Shown piece by piece: positions 19,341-27,746 of a stretch of 64,000 nt of DNA. The notes beneath the pieces were generated by a model that was given only the letters and a program-made list of their open reading frames with translations, was not told the DNA's origin and did no database searches. The position numbers and the translations under genes were made by a program. This DNA comes from Mixta theicola. GTDB taxonomy: Bacteria > Pseudomonadota > Gammaproteobacteria > Enterobacterales > Enterobacteriaceae. Numbering within the stretch: position 1 is the stretch's first letter; each line of letters opens with the position of its first letter. The stretch spans positions 186,001-250,000 of the forward strand of contig NZ_NWUO01000003.1 of the NCBI RefSeq assembly GCF_002895925.1. Reading direction: 5' to 3'.

Positions 19341-19826
19341 ATCATCTCAGTAACAATGTAAACGCAGACACTATCACTACAGTTAACAAAATAACAGCAG
19401 ATGATGCTGATATTTTTCAATATTTCTAAAACGCCCGCGCTAAAAAAGGTCATTTTGTCGCCTGGTAATTTGCTATCAAGCCGTAGCTATTCTCTGTGCC
19501 GCCCGAACGTCTCTCCACTAAACAAGCGCAGCGAAATAAAGCATGAAAAAGTTAAGATTCATCCTGGAGCCATAAGAAAAAGCTTTGGTTCGTTATTTTT
19601 TATTTGCTTAACCATCAGGAAGTTATATAACCGGAAAATATTAAATTTCATTAAAGAACTTTAAAAACAATCATTTAAATAAGCGAAACCGCAAATCTCA
19701 CTCACTGGAAATATTAACTACGTCATCTACAATTTATATCGCTACAACGCAGAATATGAATTACCCGGGTAATAATACATATTCTAAGATGCTTACCAAA
19801 ACTGGAAAAGTAATCAGGAGACGATT
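19341..19826. other. AT-rich gap between iraP and the KGG-repeat gene
   Basis: About 485 bp, AT-rich. An 87-codon ORF at 19401-19664 has no ribosome-binding site or recognisable features. The stretch probably holds the divergent promoters of iraP and the KGG gene. Confidence 0.5.
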
Positions 19827-20000
19827 ATGGCAGAACATCGTGGTGGTTCAGGCAATTTCGCAGAAGACCGAGAAAAAGCGTCTGAAGCCGGTAAAAAAGG
19901 CGGTCAGCATAGCGGCGGTAACTTCAAAAACGATCGCGAAAAAGCGTCCGAAGCGGGTAAAAAAGGCGGACAAAACAGCCATGGCGGCCGTAAGTCCTGA
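19827..20000 (+). CDS. KGG-repeat stress-induced small protein (YciG/YmdF/Con-10-like)
   Basis: A 57-residue protein, MAEHRGGSGNFAEDREKA..., with two near-identical repeats of the form G(G/S)NF-x2-DREKASEAGKKGGQ, the hallmark of the KGG family (general stress proteins, E. coli YciG/YmdF). These are hydrophilic, disordered, and in enterobacteria usually RpoS-dependent. CAGGAG lies 7 bp before the ATG. It sits between iraP (RpoS stabiliser) and a cold-shock gene. Specific function unknown. Confidence 0.88.
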   Translation: MAEHRGGSGNFAEDREKASEAGKKGGQHSGGNFKNDREKASEAGKKGGQNSHGGRKS

Positions 20001-20051
20001 CCCGTTAGCATTGCCACCACGTTTATCGTGGTAATGCAGTAGCCTGTCAAG

Positions 20052-20088
20052 CCCTGGAGCAGCAACGCTGTTCCGGGGTTATTTTTTT
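20052..20088 (+). terminator. Terminator of the KGG gene
   Basis: CCCTGGAGCAGC pairs with GCTGTTCCGGGG (one mismatch) and is followed by TTATTTTTTT, about 50 bp past the stop. A second dyad (CCACCACG/CGTGGTAATG) lies between. Confidence 0.7.
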
Positions 20089-20153
20089 CGACGACTCAGG
20101 CAAGGCTAGCCGCTAAACAGCTCGCCATCAGCCTGACGGCGAAAAAAGGCCAT

Positions 20154-20181
20154 AAAAAACCGCCATAAAGGCGGGTTTTTT
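20154..20181 (-). terminator. Terminator of the cold-shock gene
   Basis: AAAAAACCGCC / GGCGGGTTTTTT with a TATAAA-like loop: a short GC stem flanked by A and T runs, so it can work in both directions. It is 13 bp from the csp stop. Confidence 0.8.
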
Positions 20182-20194
20182 GAATTCTGGCAGC

Positions 20195-20407
20195 TTAGCG
20201 TACGTTTACGTTAGCAGCAGCCGGGCCTTTCGGACCGTTTTCAATGGTGAACTCAACGTTCTGACCTTCTTCCAGAGTTTTGAAACCCTGGTTCTGGATG
20301 GCAGAGAAGTGTACGAACACGTCTTTGCTGCCGTCAGCCGGAGAAATAAAGCCGAAACCTTTCTCAGCGTTGAACCATTTTACTAAACCAGTCAGTTTTG
20401 CAGACAT
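20195..20407 (-). CDS. CspA-family cold-shock protein
   Basis: A 70-residue OB-fold RNA chaperone. RNP1 is KGFGFISP and RNP2 is VFVHFSAI, with [11 protein letters not shown] at the N-terminus. The start [12 protein letters not shown] is nearer CspB/CspG/CspA than CspE, but I cannot assign a paralogue. I used the ATG at 20405-20407 (GGAAAGACAA upstream). A long untranslated leader upstream is typical of cold-inducible csp genes. Confidence 0.93.
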   Translation of the reverse strand: MSAKLTGLVKWFNAEKGFGFISPADGSKDVFVHFSAIQNQGFKTLEEGQNVEFTIENGPKGPAAANVNVR

Positions 20408-20580
20408 TTGTCTTTCCTTCATTCGATATTAACGCCCTGAGGGCAACAGGTTTGTGTACAGATGTTATGAGGCACTCAGGAAGGCGATACTGAAGAAGGG
20501 ATATCAGAGATAACTCTTACACTGCAGACTGCTTTACTAAAACTGCTCGCATACCCGGTTCTGTTTAACAAACCGACGGT
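20408..20580 (-). promoter_or_regulatory. Long 5' leader with a cold-box-like element
   Basis: The sequence upstream of the csp gene has no ORF. On the minus strand TTTGTTAAACAGA (20572 down to 20560) resembles the cold box TGACGTACAGA at 8 of 11 positions and lies about 155 nt before the start codon, the usual leader length in cspA/B/G. The stretch 20581-20894 beyond it appears non-coding. Confidence 0.4.
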
Positions 20581-20894
20581 GCATTTACTCATAATCGCTA
20601 ATGCAATGCAAGCAGGATTTTACTTAACGCTGATAAATAAATGCCCGCTTACGGCACAAAGCGCATGAGCGCTGAAGTGATATTTGTTATTCCCGTTACG
20701 CGATCATAATCAAGCGCTAAAAATATTTCAGGTTGTTACTGACTTTTCGCTCCCACACTTCTATGTTTAAAAAATAGCCGCCATTTGCAGGCAGCGGCAG
20801 CTTTTTAAGATTTGCCTGAGTAAGGCGTTGGTCCTGCTAATAATCTGGCGGCCCGTTTCGTTGCGGGTCAATGCTGCGTTTTTGGAGGTTGAGA

Positions 20895-21146
20895 ATGCGA
20901 ACACAATCCACCAGCGCTAGCCGGGAAATAACCGACTATTTTAACAGCCCGGCATGGCACGCCCCCAAAGAAGCGGAGCTGTTAGCAATCATCATGACGG
21001 AGCTGATGCAGACTGGCCAACCCACTACCGATAAGGCGCTGATTGCCAGCGTGATCAAAAAGCTGGATTTGGAAAAAGATGAAAGCGTCCTGCAAAGCTA
21101 TCGCAATGTGCTGGCGCAGCTGATGAGCGGCACCGCTGAAATATAA
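20895..21146 (+). CDS. YmgB/AriR-family biofilm/acid-resistance regulator
   Basis: An 83-residue helical protein. EREITDYFNSP-like N-terminus, then AELLAIIMTELMQTGQPTTDKALIASVIKKL and LQSYRNVLAQLM follow the YmgB/AriR pattern (...LGQAVTNLMLSG...NKNIILSLIHSLE...). In E. coli these small Hha-like proteins act in the Rcs and biofilm network. I used the ATG at 20895 because GGAGG precedes it; the longer ORF start has no such site. Confidence 0.75.
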   Translation: MRTQSTSASREITDYFNSPAWHAPKEAELLAIIMTELMQTGQPTTDKALIASVIKKLDLEKDESVLQSYRNVLAQLMSGTAEI

Positions 21147-21197
21147 CCGGCTTTATCCGGCGCGCCGCAACCTCCCTCCTTTCGGGCGGGGAGAATG

Positions 21198-21740
21198 TCA
21201 CTTAAACCATAGATACCAGTAAAGGGCGGTTTCCGCCGGATGCGCATGCAGCGCCCGATAGAGCTGACGATCGATGCCGCCCAGTTCAAATCCCATGTTT
21301 TCATACAGCAGGCAGGCGGCCACGTTGGTATTTTGCGTTTCCAGCGTCACGCCAGCCAGCTGTTGCTCACGTGCCCAGCTTATTGCCCGCTGCAACAGCG
21401 CCCAGCCGCAGCCGCAGCGCCGAAAAGCGCCGTCAACGGCGGTATCTTCCACCAGCGCCAGGCCATTCCAGTTACGGCTCACCGCCAGATAGCCTGCGGG
21501 CTGATTATCTACCAGCGCCACGTACAGCGCTCCGTCACGGCTGTTAAGCAAGGCGCTAAACTGCTGTGGATCGTTAAAATAATTTTTTTCCCGTGGCGCA
21601 ACGGAATAGAGGCCGTCACGCACCGGACGATCGAACACGGCATCCAGCTCCTGGGTCACGGTAAAGCGATAGTCCAGCGACTGTAACGCCTGTAGCAAAC
21701 CGGCCGTGGCCTCGATTACCTGTATATTTTTCTGCTGCAT
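21198..21740 (-). CDS. GNAT N-acetyltransferase (streptothricin acetyltransferase-like)
   Basis: A 180-residue acetyltransferase. GYLAVSRNWNGLALVEDTAVDGAFR is followed by the acetyl-CoA loop RCGCGWALLQRAISWARE and then LETQNTNVAACLLYENMGFELGGID. The LETQ-N-AAC-Y-GF pattern and C-terminal ALYWYLWF resemble Sat/SatA streptothricin acetyltransferases, which acetylate a beta-lysine amine. The substrate here is unproven. A Cys replaces the common Gly at one position of the Q/RxxGxG/A loop. Confidence 0.75.
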   Translation of the reverse strand: MQQKNIQVIEATAGLLQALQSLDYRFTVTQELDAVFDRPVRDGLYSVAPREKNYFNDPQQFSALLNSRDGALYVALVDNQPAGYLAVSRNWNGLALVEDTAVDGAFRRCGCGWALLQRAISWAREQQLAGVTLETQNTNVAACLLYENMGFELGGIDRQLYRALHAHPAETALYWYLWFK

Positions 21741-21844
21741 TCTCCCTGCTCCCCCCTGTCGCCATAACTATCCGGCCGTTGCGCGCCGTTTTTGTCAAGC
21801 GTAGCCGATCGTGGCCGCGCTGCATCCTGCGGCATAAAAGCGAT

Positions 21845-21870
21845 AAAAAAAATCCCGCACGCGGCGGGAT
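21845..21870 (-). terminator. Terminator, minus-strand direction
   Basis: On the minus strand ATCCCGC-CGCGT-GCGGGAT is followed by TTTTTTTT. It would stop transcripts of the I78-type gene at 22007-22303. Confidence 0.8.
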
Positions 21871-22006
21871 GAATAAGACGAGCATTGCAGTGTTATATGA
21901 CGGGGAGATCATTCTGTTTCCCTGTATCCTGACGGCTAATGATGACAGCAGCGTGACAGCGGCGGCATAAAAATTTTTCGCCGACAGCATTTCCCCGACC
22001 GCAGCG

Positions 22007-22303
22007 CTAGCCGCAATAGACGCGGGTAATCACGTTATCTTTATCACCCAGAAAATTCAGTCGATTAAGGTTAAAATCCATCGTTACCGCCGAGTGATAA
22101 GGGATCGCCCGTACCGGATGCTCAAAATGCAGCTTGCTCAGCGCCGACAGCGGCTGCCCAACATAATTTTGATAAGCGGATGCGCCGCAGCGATCGGCAT
22201 CAGGATCGGTAACCGCTGCGGTAGCGCGATTTTTTTGCCCATGCTGACAGGCCGCCAGCGTAAAAAGCGCCATAATCAGCGCAGCCTTTCCATAAAATTT
22301 CAC
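22007..22303 (-). CDS. I78-family peptidase-inhibitor lipoprotein
   Basis: A 98-residue protein with a lipoprotein signal (MKFYGKAALIMALFTLAAC, lipobox LAAC at 16-19). The mature domain has DRCGASAYQNYVGQPLSAL and ends DNVITRVYCG, the pattern of Inhibitor_I78 (CGA...GQ...; R-V-x-CG). Such proteins are small periplasmic serine-protease inhibitors. Two mature cysteines probably form a disulfide. Confidence 0.82.
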   Translation of the reverse strand: MKFYGKAALIMALFTLAACQHGQKNRATAAVTDPDADRCGASAYQNYVGQPLSALSKLHFEHPVRAIPYHSAVTMDFNLNRLNFLGDKDNVITRVYCG

Positions 22304-22488
22304 CGTACTCCTCCTCTTTGGCCTGGTCGTTCAGTAATGAACCTTAAAGCCTGATGGATTATCTGGCACGTACTGAAAGGATGACTCCACGGCAAAATGT
22401 GATCCAACGCAAATAAAAGGCACGGATTGCGCAAATTCCACCCGCCCCATTCGTATAATTTTCTAAGATTATTCTCAGGAGGTGCTGT

Positions 22489-22554
22489 ATGGAACTGGTT
22501 GTCTTTATCGGCTTTGCGGTGCTGATGACCTGCGTGGCCATCCGCGTTCGTTAA
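22489..22554 (+). CDS. 21-residue membrane peptide
   Basis: ATG at 22489 follows CAGGAGGTGCTGT, an excellent Shine-Dalgarno sequence 6-7 bp away. The product MELVVFIGFAVLMTCVAIRVR is almost entirely one hydrophobic helix with a positive C-terminal tail, like other enterobacterial single-helix small proteins. A possible -10 (TATAAT, within CGTATAATTT) lies at about 22454. I do not recognise the peptide. It is convergent with the GGDEF-EAL gene. Confidence 0.6.
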   Translation: MELVVFIGFAVLMTCVAIRVR

Positions 22555-22566
22555 GCGCCTGACGGG

Positions 22567-25182
22567 TCAGCCTGGCTGGCCCGTTTCGTTAATGGCTTCG
22601 TTCTGCTCAGCGGTTTCCAGTAAACGCATAAAATCCACGGCCGGCATCGGCCTGCCAAGATAATAGCCCTGCCCTTCATCACAGGCGATCGCCCGCAGCT
22701 CCGCAAACTGCTCCGCGTTTTCGATCCCTTCAGCGGTAATCACCAGCGAGAACGCTTTGCCCAGCCCGATAATTCCGTTAACGATAGAGTGCGCCTGCTG
22801 CGAATGCGGAAAATCTTTCATATAGGAACGATCCATCTTCAGGCCATCGAACGGGAAGGCTTTCAGATAACCCAGCGAGGCATAGCCCGATCCAAAATCA
22901 TCCACCGTCAGCCGCACGCCAAGCACCTTCAGCCGCTGCATAATCAGCAGCGCTTTTTCAGGGCGTTCAAGCGTGACATTTTCGGTAATCTCCAGTTCAA
23001 GTCGCTCAGCGGGCAACCCGGTTACCTGTAAAATAGTCGCTATCCGCCCGGCCAGATCGCCACGGCAAAACTCAACCGGCGAAATATTTACCGAAACGTA
23101 AAACCGATCGGGCCAGCTCAGCGCATCGCGGCAGGCGCGCTGTAGCACCCAGTCGCTAATCGGGATAATCAGCCCGGTCTCTTCCGCCAGCGGAATAAAA
23201 CTGTCGGGCATTACCAGCGCAGGCGGCGATGGCTGCCAGCGCAGCAGCGCTTCCGCGCCGTCCATTTTGCCGCTGTGCAGCGAATAGCGCGGTTGATAAA
23301 ACAGGCGCAGCTCATCGCGCGTTACGGCCTGGCTCAGCGCGCGCTCCATTTCACGTCGCTGCACCAGCTGCTCGGACATCTCCGGCGAATAAAAGACCCA
23401 GCGGTTGCGTCCCAGGTTTTTAGACTGATACAGCGCAATATCGGCCATTCTGAGCAGCTCCTCCGGCTGCAGCGCATCCTGCGGCGCGCGCGCAATACCA
23501 ATGGAGGCGCCAATATTAACGACCTGGCCCACGACGTTGAAAGGTTTGCGGATCTCATCCATCAGACAATGGCAGCGCGCTTCAATCTCTTCATCGCTGG
23601 TCAGCCCGCTCAGCAGCAGAATAAACTCATCGCCGCCCTGCCGCGCCAGCAAATCCTCTGCGCCAAGACAAACGCGTAGCCGCTGCGATACCTCGTTTAA
23701 CACCCGATCGCCGGCGGCATGTCCGTACAGATCGTTAATCGGCTTAAAGTGATCGAGATCGAGACTGAACATCACCAGCGGCTGCGCTGCGGCTGGCTGC
23801 ACCTGTAGCTTTCCGCTCAGAAATTCATTCATGCGGTGGCGGTTTGGCAAGCCGGTCAGCGTATCGTGCTGCGAGAGATACTGGATACGCGCCTGGGCTT
23901 CAACTTCCAGCGTAATATCCGAGACGGTGCCACGAAAGCCGACTTTGTTGCCCTGTATCTCTATCGGCTTCGCCACCAGGCTACAGATACGCTCCTCGCC
24001 CTGCGCCGAATGGAAATGACAGCGCAGCGTCCGCCGGTCGCTGCCGCTATTCTGCCGCTGCATCCATTCCGAGACCGGCTGGCTGCTGCTGATCAACAGG
24101 CAATCGATCGGCTTGCCAAGCTGTACCGCAACGTCATAGCCGGTTACCGCAGTAAAACGTGAGGAAAGATAGGTCAGCACGCCCCGCGCGTCGGTCTCCC
24201 ATATCCAGTCAGAGGAGGCTTCCGCCACGTCGCGAAAGCGCGCCTCGCTGTCGCTCAGCTCGCGCTGGCTCTGTCGGAGCTGCTCAAAGCGCCAGTCGGA
24301 AAGCCGGGCGTTATCCATCGCGTGACGGATGACCCGTCGGGAAATAATGCCCAGCATCAGCATGGTCAACGCCAGCAGCGGTAGGGTAACAATTAACAGA
24401 TGGTCCCCTGATTTACCGCTATCCCAGACGATCTGCACCGGCTCGCTCTGCTCTACCGCCAGCGCCAGGCCCATCGATGATGCCTGTGGTCCAACAGCGA
24501 CGCGCATATTGCTGATGCCGATGCTGTTACCCAACGCCAGCAGCTTATTCTGCGTATAGCGATCGATAAAAATCATCACCGACGGCGGTCCCGGCATCAT
24601 GCTCAGCCCCGGTACTTTGCCGGTGGTAATCGGCGCGGCGGCAACAATCGCCGGCGAGCCGCCAATACGCGTATTTTTAACCAGCGCCCTTTCTTCGCTG
24701 ATAAAAGCGCGCGCCTGTTGTACGATTACATTGCTCTGTTTGCCCAGCCAGGCCTCCAGCGGTATATCCGAAAGCTGGCCGTTAATCACCGCATAGCGCG
24801 TCCGTCCGCTGCCGTCCACCACGAATACTCCTTCATAATGGTATTCCTGGTATAAACCTGGCCCAAGATTCTGTTGCGTAAAGGCCCAGTTTTTATCCAC
24901 CCGCAGGTGCAGATGTTCCCAGGCCTCGCCCCAAAATGCGTAATCGCGAATATCGGTCAGGATCGAGCGCTGGCGCTCCTGCCAGGCATTGCGCAGCAGG
25001 AATTTCTCCTGCGCCAGCGCGGTACTGTTTTGCCGCACCGCGATAGCGATAATGATCAGGATGGTGGTCAATAATACGGCGGCAAGCATGCAGCCCAGCA
25101 CCAGCAGCGTCCGACGCGTAAAAAGCGTCGCAGGCGTTTCCGCCGTGCGAAGATTAAAAGGTAATAAAGAAGGTAAATTCAT
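22567..25182 (-). CDS. CHASE4-PAS-GGDEF-EAL cyclic-di-GMP protein
   Basis: A protein of about 871 residues. It has an N-terminal membrane helix (LVLGCMLAAVLLTTILIIIAIAV), a periplasmic CHASE4-like sensor (about 50-260), a second helix (LLIVTLPLLALTMLMLGII), a PAS domain (about 310-430), GGDEF (intact GGDEF at about 516) and EAL (EALLRW about 641, DDFGSGYASL, AEGIE). Both catalytic cores keep their key residues, so it could make and degrade c-di-GMP. No RxxD inhibitory site is evident before GGDEF. I take the ATG at 25180-25182; two in-frame TTG codons lie just upstream. Confidence 0.9.
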   Translation of the reverse strand: MNLPSLLPFNLRTAETPATLFTRRTLLVLGCMLAAVLLTTILIIIAIAVRQNSTALAQEKFLLRNAWQERQRSILTDIRDYAFWGEAWEHLHLRVDKNWAFTQQNLGPGLYQEYHYEGVFVVDGSGRTRYAVINGQLSDIPLEAWLGKQSNVIVQQARAFISEERALVKNTRIGGSPAIVAAAPITTGKVPGLSMMPGPPSVMIFIDRYTQNKLLALGNSIGISNMRVAVGPQASSMGLALAVEQSEPVQIVWDSGKSGDHLLIVTLPLLALTMLMLGIISRRVIRHAMDNARLSDWRFEQLRQSQRELSDSEARFRDVAEASSDWIWETDARGVLTYLSSRFTAVTGYDVAVQLGKPIDCLLISSSQPVSEWMQRQNSGSDRRTLRCHFHSAQGEERICSLVAKPIEIQGNKVGFRGTVSDITLEVEAQARIQYLSQHDTLTGLPNRHRMNEFLSGKLQVQPAAAQPLVMFSLDLDHFKPINDLYGHAAGDRVLNEVSQRLRVCLGAEDLLARQGGDEFILLLSGLTSDEEIEARCHCLMDEIRKPFNVVGQVVNIGASIGIARAPQDALQPEELLRMADIALYQSKNLGRNRWVFYSPEMSEQLVQRREMERALSQAVTRDELRLFYQPRYSLHSGKMDGAEALLRWQPSPPALVMPDSFIPLAEETGLIIPISDWVLQRACRDALSWPDRFYVSVNISPVEFCRGDLAGRIATILQVTGLPAERLELEITENVTLERPEKALLIMQRLKVLGVRLTVDDFGSGYASLGYLKAFPFDGLKMDRSYMKDFPHSQQAHSIVNGIIGLGKAFSLVITAEGIENAEQFAELRAIACDEGQGYYLGRPMPAVDFMRLLETAEQNEAINETGQPG

Positions 25183-25399
25183 CAACAAAGTCCCGGTAAC
25201 AGTGCGTTTACTTAACCTCCGCTATCGATTACGCAGCAACTATCGCGGCGCGGCGCATGCTCCTGCTTTTTTCACGCTTACAGCCCTTATCGGCCCATAC
25301 TGGCGACTATTTAGTAAAAAAGCGCGCTTTTGTGAGCGTCTCGACAGCGATCCTGGCGGTTGTTACACTCCCCTCCTTCCCCTTTGGTTTAAGCCGCCT

Positions 25400-26056
25400 A
25401 TGAAAAGCCAACGCAACAGGGTCTTTCTGACGCTGTTTTACCTCGGCAGTTTTGCCCTTTATTACCTGATTACGCTGGCGATTACCTGGTTTCCCAATTA
25501 CGGCGCGCTACGACAAAAAGGGTTACTGGTGCCGGTGCTCTGCCTGTTTGAGTTTGCGGTGCTGTGGCCGCTGTATCGTTATTATCAGACGCGCCGCAGT
25601 GATATTCCGCTGGGGCGGCTGCAGCCGAAATCAACGCTACTGTTTATGCTGCTGTTGCTGGGCCTGATGGTCGCGCAAACCCAATTTTTACAGCCGGAGC
25701 GCTGGCTGGAGGATCAGGCGCAGCAGACGCTGTTTTCGCTGTGGGTCCTGCTTTTTTCCGCCGTGTTGCTGTCACCCGTTTTTGAAGAGATCCTGTTTCG
25801 CGGCTTTCTGCTGCAGTCGTTTCTGCTGTGGGCGCCGCGCAGCCGCTTTGCCTGCATTCTGCTGACATCGCTGCTGTTCGCCGCCATGCATACGCAATAT
25901 ATCCACTGGCAAACCCTTGCGGTGCTGACGCTGTTTTCCATGCTGCTTTGCTATGCGCGCCTGCGCGCCAACGGTTTGCTACTGCCGGTATTGCTGCATA
26001 TGCTTAATAATCTGATTGCCCTGCTGCCTTCGATCTGGTTTGTGCTGCAATCCTGA
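25400..26056 (+). CDS. CPBP-family intramembrane glutamic endopeptidase
   Basis: A 218-residue polytopic protein from the ATG at 25400 (MKSQRNRVFLTLFYLGSF). The CPBP/Abi motifs are EEILFRGFLLQSF (motif 1, EExxxR) and FAAMHTQ (motif 2, FxxxH). Members process prenylated or membrane proteins; the substrate here is unknown. The longer ORF beginning at 24989 runs antisense across the GGDEF-EAL gene and was rejected as the start. Confidence 0.85.
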   Translation: MKSQRNRVFLTLFYLGSFALYYLITLAITWFPNYGALRQKGLLVPVLCLFEFAVLWPLYRYYQTRRSDIPLGRLQPKSTLLFMLLLLGLMVAQTQFLQPERWLEDQAQQTLFSLWVLLFSAVLLSPVFEEILFRGFLLQSFLLWAPRSRFACILLTSLLFAAMHTQYIHWQTLAVLTLFSMLLCYARLRANGLLLPVLLHMLNNLIALLPSIWFVLQS

Positions 26057-26177
26057 AGAATGCCTTTATAACTATATTAACGGCCTTATGATTTTTCCTG
26101 CTAAGCATGGCGAATAATCTACTATCAGCCTGTCAGGTAGTTCCCTTACACTCGCGAAAAAAACGGTAAGGAACGTC

Positions 26178-27746
26178 ATGAAAATTTTTGTTCCCGCAGT
26201 TCTGACGCTGGCCCTGAGCGCCAGCTTTGCCGCCAGCGCGGCGACGCCTCCCGATACGCTGGTCATCGCCCAGTCAATAGATGACGCCAGCAGCTTCGAT
26301 CCGGCCGAAGGTTTTGAACTGACCTCCGTACAGGCGTTTACCAACCTTTATCAACGTCTGCTGCAGTCCGATCCGCAGAACCCTAACGAGCTGAGGCCCA
26401 CCCTGGCAAGCCACTGGGAAGCGGGCAAAGATAACCGCAGCCTGATTGTCACGCTGCGCGACGGCGCTACCTTTGCCTCCGGCAATCCGGTGCGCCCGGA
26501 AGATGTGATGTTTTCACTTTCGCGCGTGGTAAAGCTGAACCTTGATCCCTCCTTTATTCTTACCCAGCTCGGCTGGACCAAAGAGAATGTGGATAGTCAG
26601 CTGAAAAAAATCGACGATCGACACGTTCAGATTAGCTGGCAGGCCAATGTCAGCCCGACCTATGTGCTGAGCCTGCTGGCCGCGCCGGTCTCCTCGATTG
26701 TAGACGCCAAAACCGTGCTGGCTAACCAGCAAAATAACGATCTGGGCAATAAGTGGCTGGCCACCCATTCCGCCGGCAGCGGCCCTTTCCAGATCCGTCG
26801 CTATGTGCCGCACGAGGTGGCGCTGTTAACCGCTAATCCCCGTTCGCCGGGCGATGCGCCGAAGCTGAAAAATATTTTAATTAAAAACGTCCCGGAAGCG
26901 GCAACCCGCCGCCTGCTGCTGGAACAGGGCGATGCGGATATTGCCCGTAACCTGGGCGTCGATCAGATTTCCGCGCTGAAAGGCAAGCCGGGCGTCAGGC
27001 CGCTGGCGATCCCAATGGCATCGATCTACTACATGCAGTTCAATATCGACGCGCAGCCCGCGTTGAAAAATCCGGCGCTGTGGCAGGCCGCGCGCTATCT
27101 GTTTGACTATCACGGTATCGCCGACGACCTGCTGAAAGGCCAGTTCCAGGTGCATCAGACCTTCCTGCCGGCAGGCTTCCCTGGGGCACTGAATGAAACG
27201 CCGTATCAGTACGACCCGGAAAAAGCGCAGGCGATTTTAGCCAGGGCAGGGCTGAAAAACGTCAGCTTTAAGCTTGTGGTCAGCAACCAGCCGCCCTATC
27301 TGGATATTGCCCAGGCATTGCAGGCCAGCTTTGCTAAAGGCGGCATTAAAATAGAGCTGATCCCCGGACTGAGCACGGAAGTCTCGACCAACGTGAAGGC
27401 GCATAAATATGAAGCCACGTTAAACGCCTGGGGCGCAGACTATTTCGATCCGAATACCAACGCCTCCGCTTTCGCCTATAACCCGGAAGATGGCAGCAAA
27501 ACGCTGGCCTGGCGCTCTAACTGGCATATTCCTGAGCTGAGTAAGCAAACGCTGGCCGCAACGGCGGAAAGCGATCCGGCGAAACGCATTGCGCTTTATC
27601 AGGCGATGCAGCGCGAAGTGATGAAAAACTCCCCCTACGTGATCGGCCTGCAGGCGCGTAATCTGATCGCCGTACGCGATAATCTGAAGGGCTACGTTCA
27701 GGGCATTAACCCCGATATGGTTTACTACAGCCAGGTCAGTAAGTAA
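26178..27746 (+). CDS. Peptide-type ABC transporter, periplasmic binding protein
   Basis: A 522-residue SBP_bac_5 protein with a signal peptide (MKIFVPAVLTLALSASFAASA). Family features are PDTLVIAQSIDDASSFDP, LRPTLASHWEAG and LIVTLRDGATFASGNPVRPEDVMFSL. It binds a peptide-like or nickel-type ligand for import; the ligand cannot be read from sequence. It is the first gene of a five-gene importer, and its stop overlaps the next start by one base. TAAGGAACGTC precedes the ATG. Confidence 0.9.
   Translation: MKIFVPAVLTLALSASFAASAATPPDTLVIAQSIDDASSFDPAEGFELTSVQAFTNLYQRLLQSDPQNPNELRPTLASHWEAGKDNRSLIVTLRDGATFASGNPVRPEDVMFSLSRVVKLNLDPSFILTQLGWTKENVDSQLKKIDDRHVQISWQANVSPTYVLSLLAAPVSSIVDAKTVLANQQNNDLGNKWLATHSAGSGPFQIRRYVPHEVALLTANPRSPGDAPKLKNILIKNVPEAATRRLLLEQGDADIARNLGVDQISALKGKPGVRPLAIPMASIYYMQFNIDAQPALKNPALWQAARYLFDYHGIADDLLKGQFQVHQTFLPAGFPGALNETPYQYDPEKAQAILARAGLKNVSFKLVVSNQPPYLDIAQALQASFAKGGIKIELIPGLSTEVSTNVKAHKYEATLNAWGADYFDPNTNASAFAYNPEDGSKTLAWRSNWHIPELSKQTLAATAESDPAKRIALYQAMQREVMKNSPYVIGLQARNLIAVRDNLKGYVQGINPDMVYYSQVSK

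Noticed and set aside
19401-19664. 87-codon ORF in the AT-rich gap
   Set aside because: No ribosome-binding site, no protein-like pattern, AT-rich chance ORF.
24989-25399. N-terminal extension of the CPBP protease ORF
   Set aside because: It runs antisense over the start of the GGDEF-EAL gene; the natural start is the ATG at 25400 before the first membrane helix.
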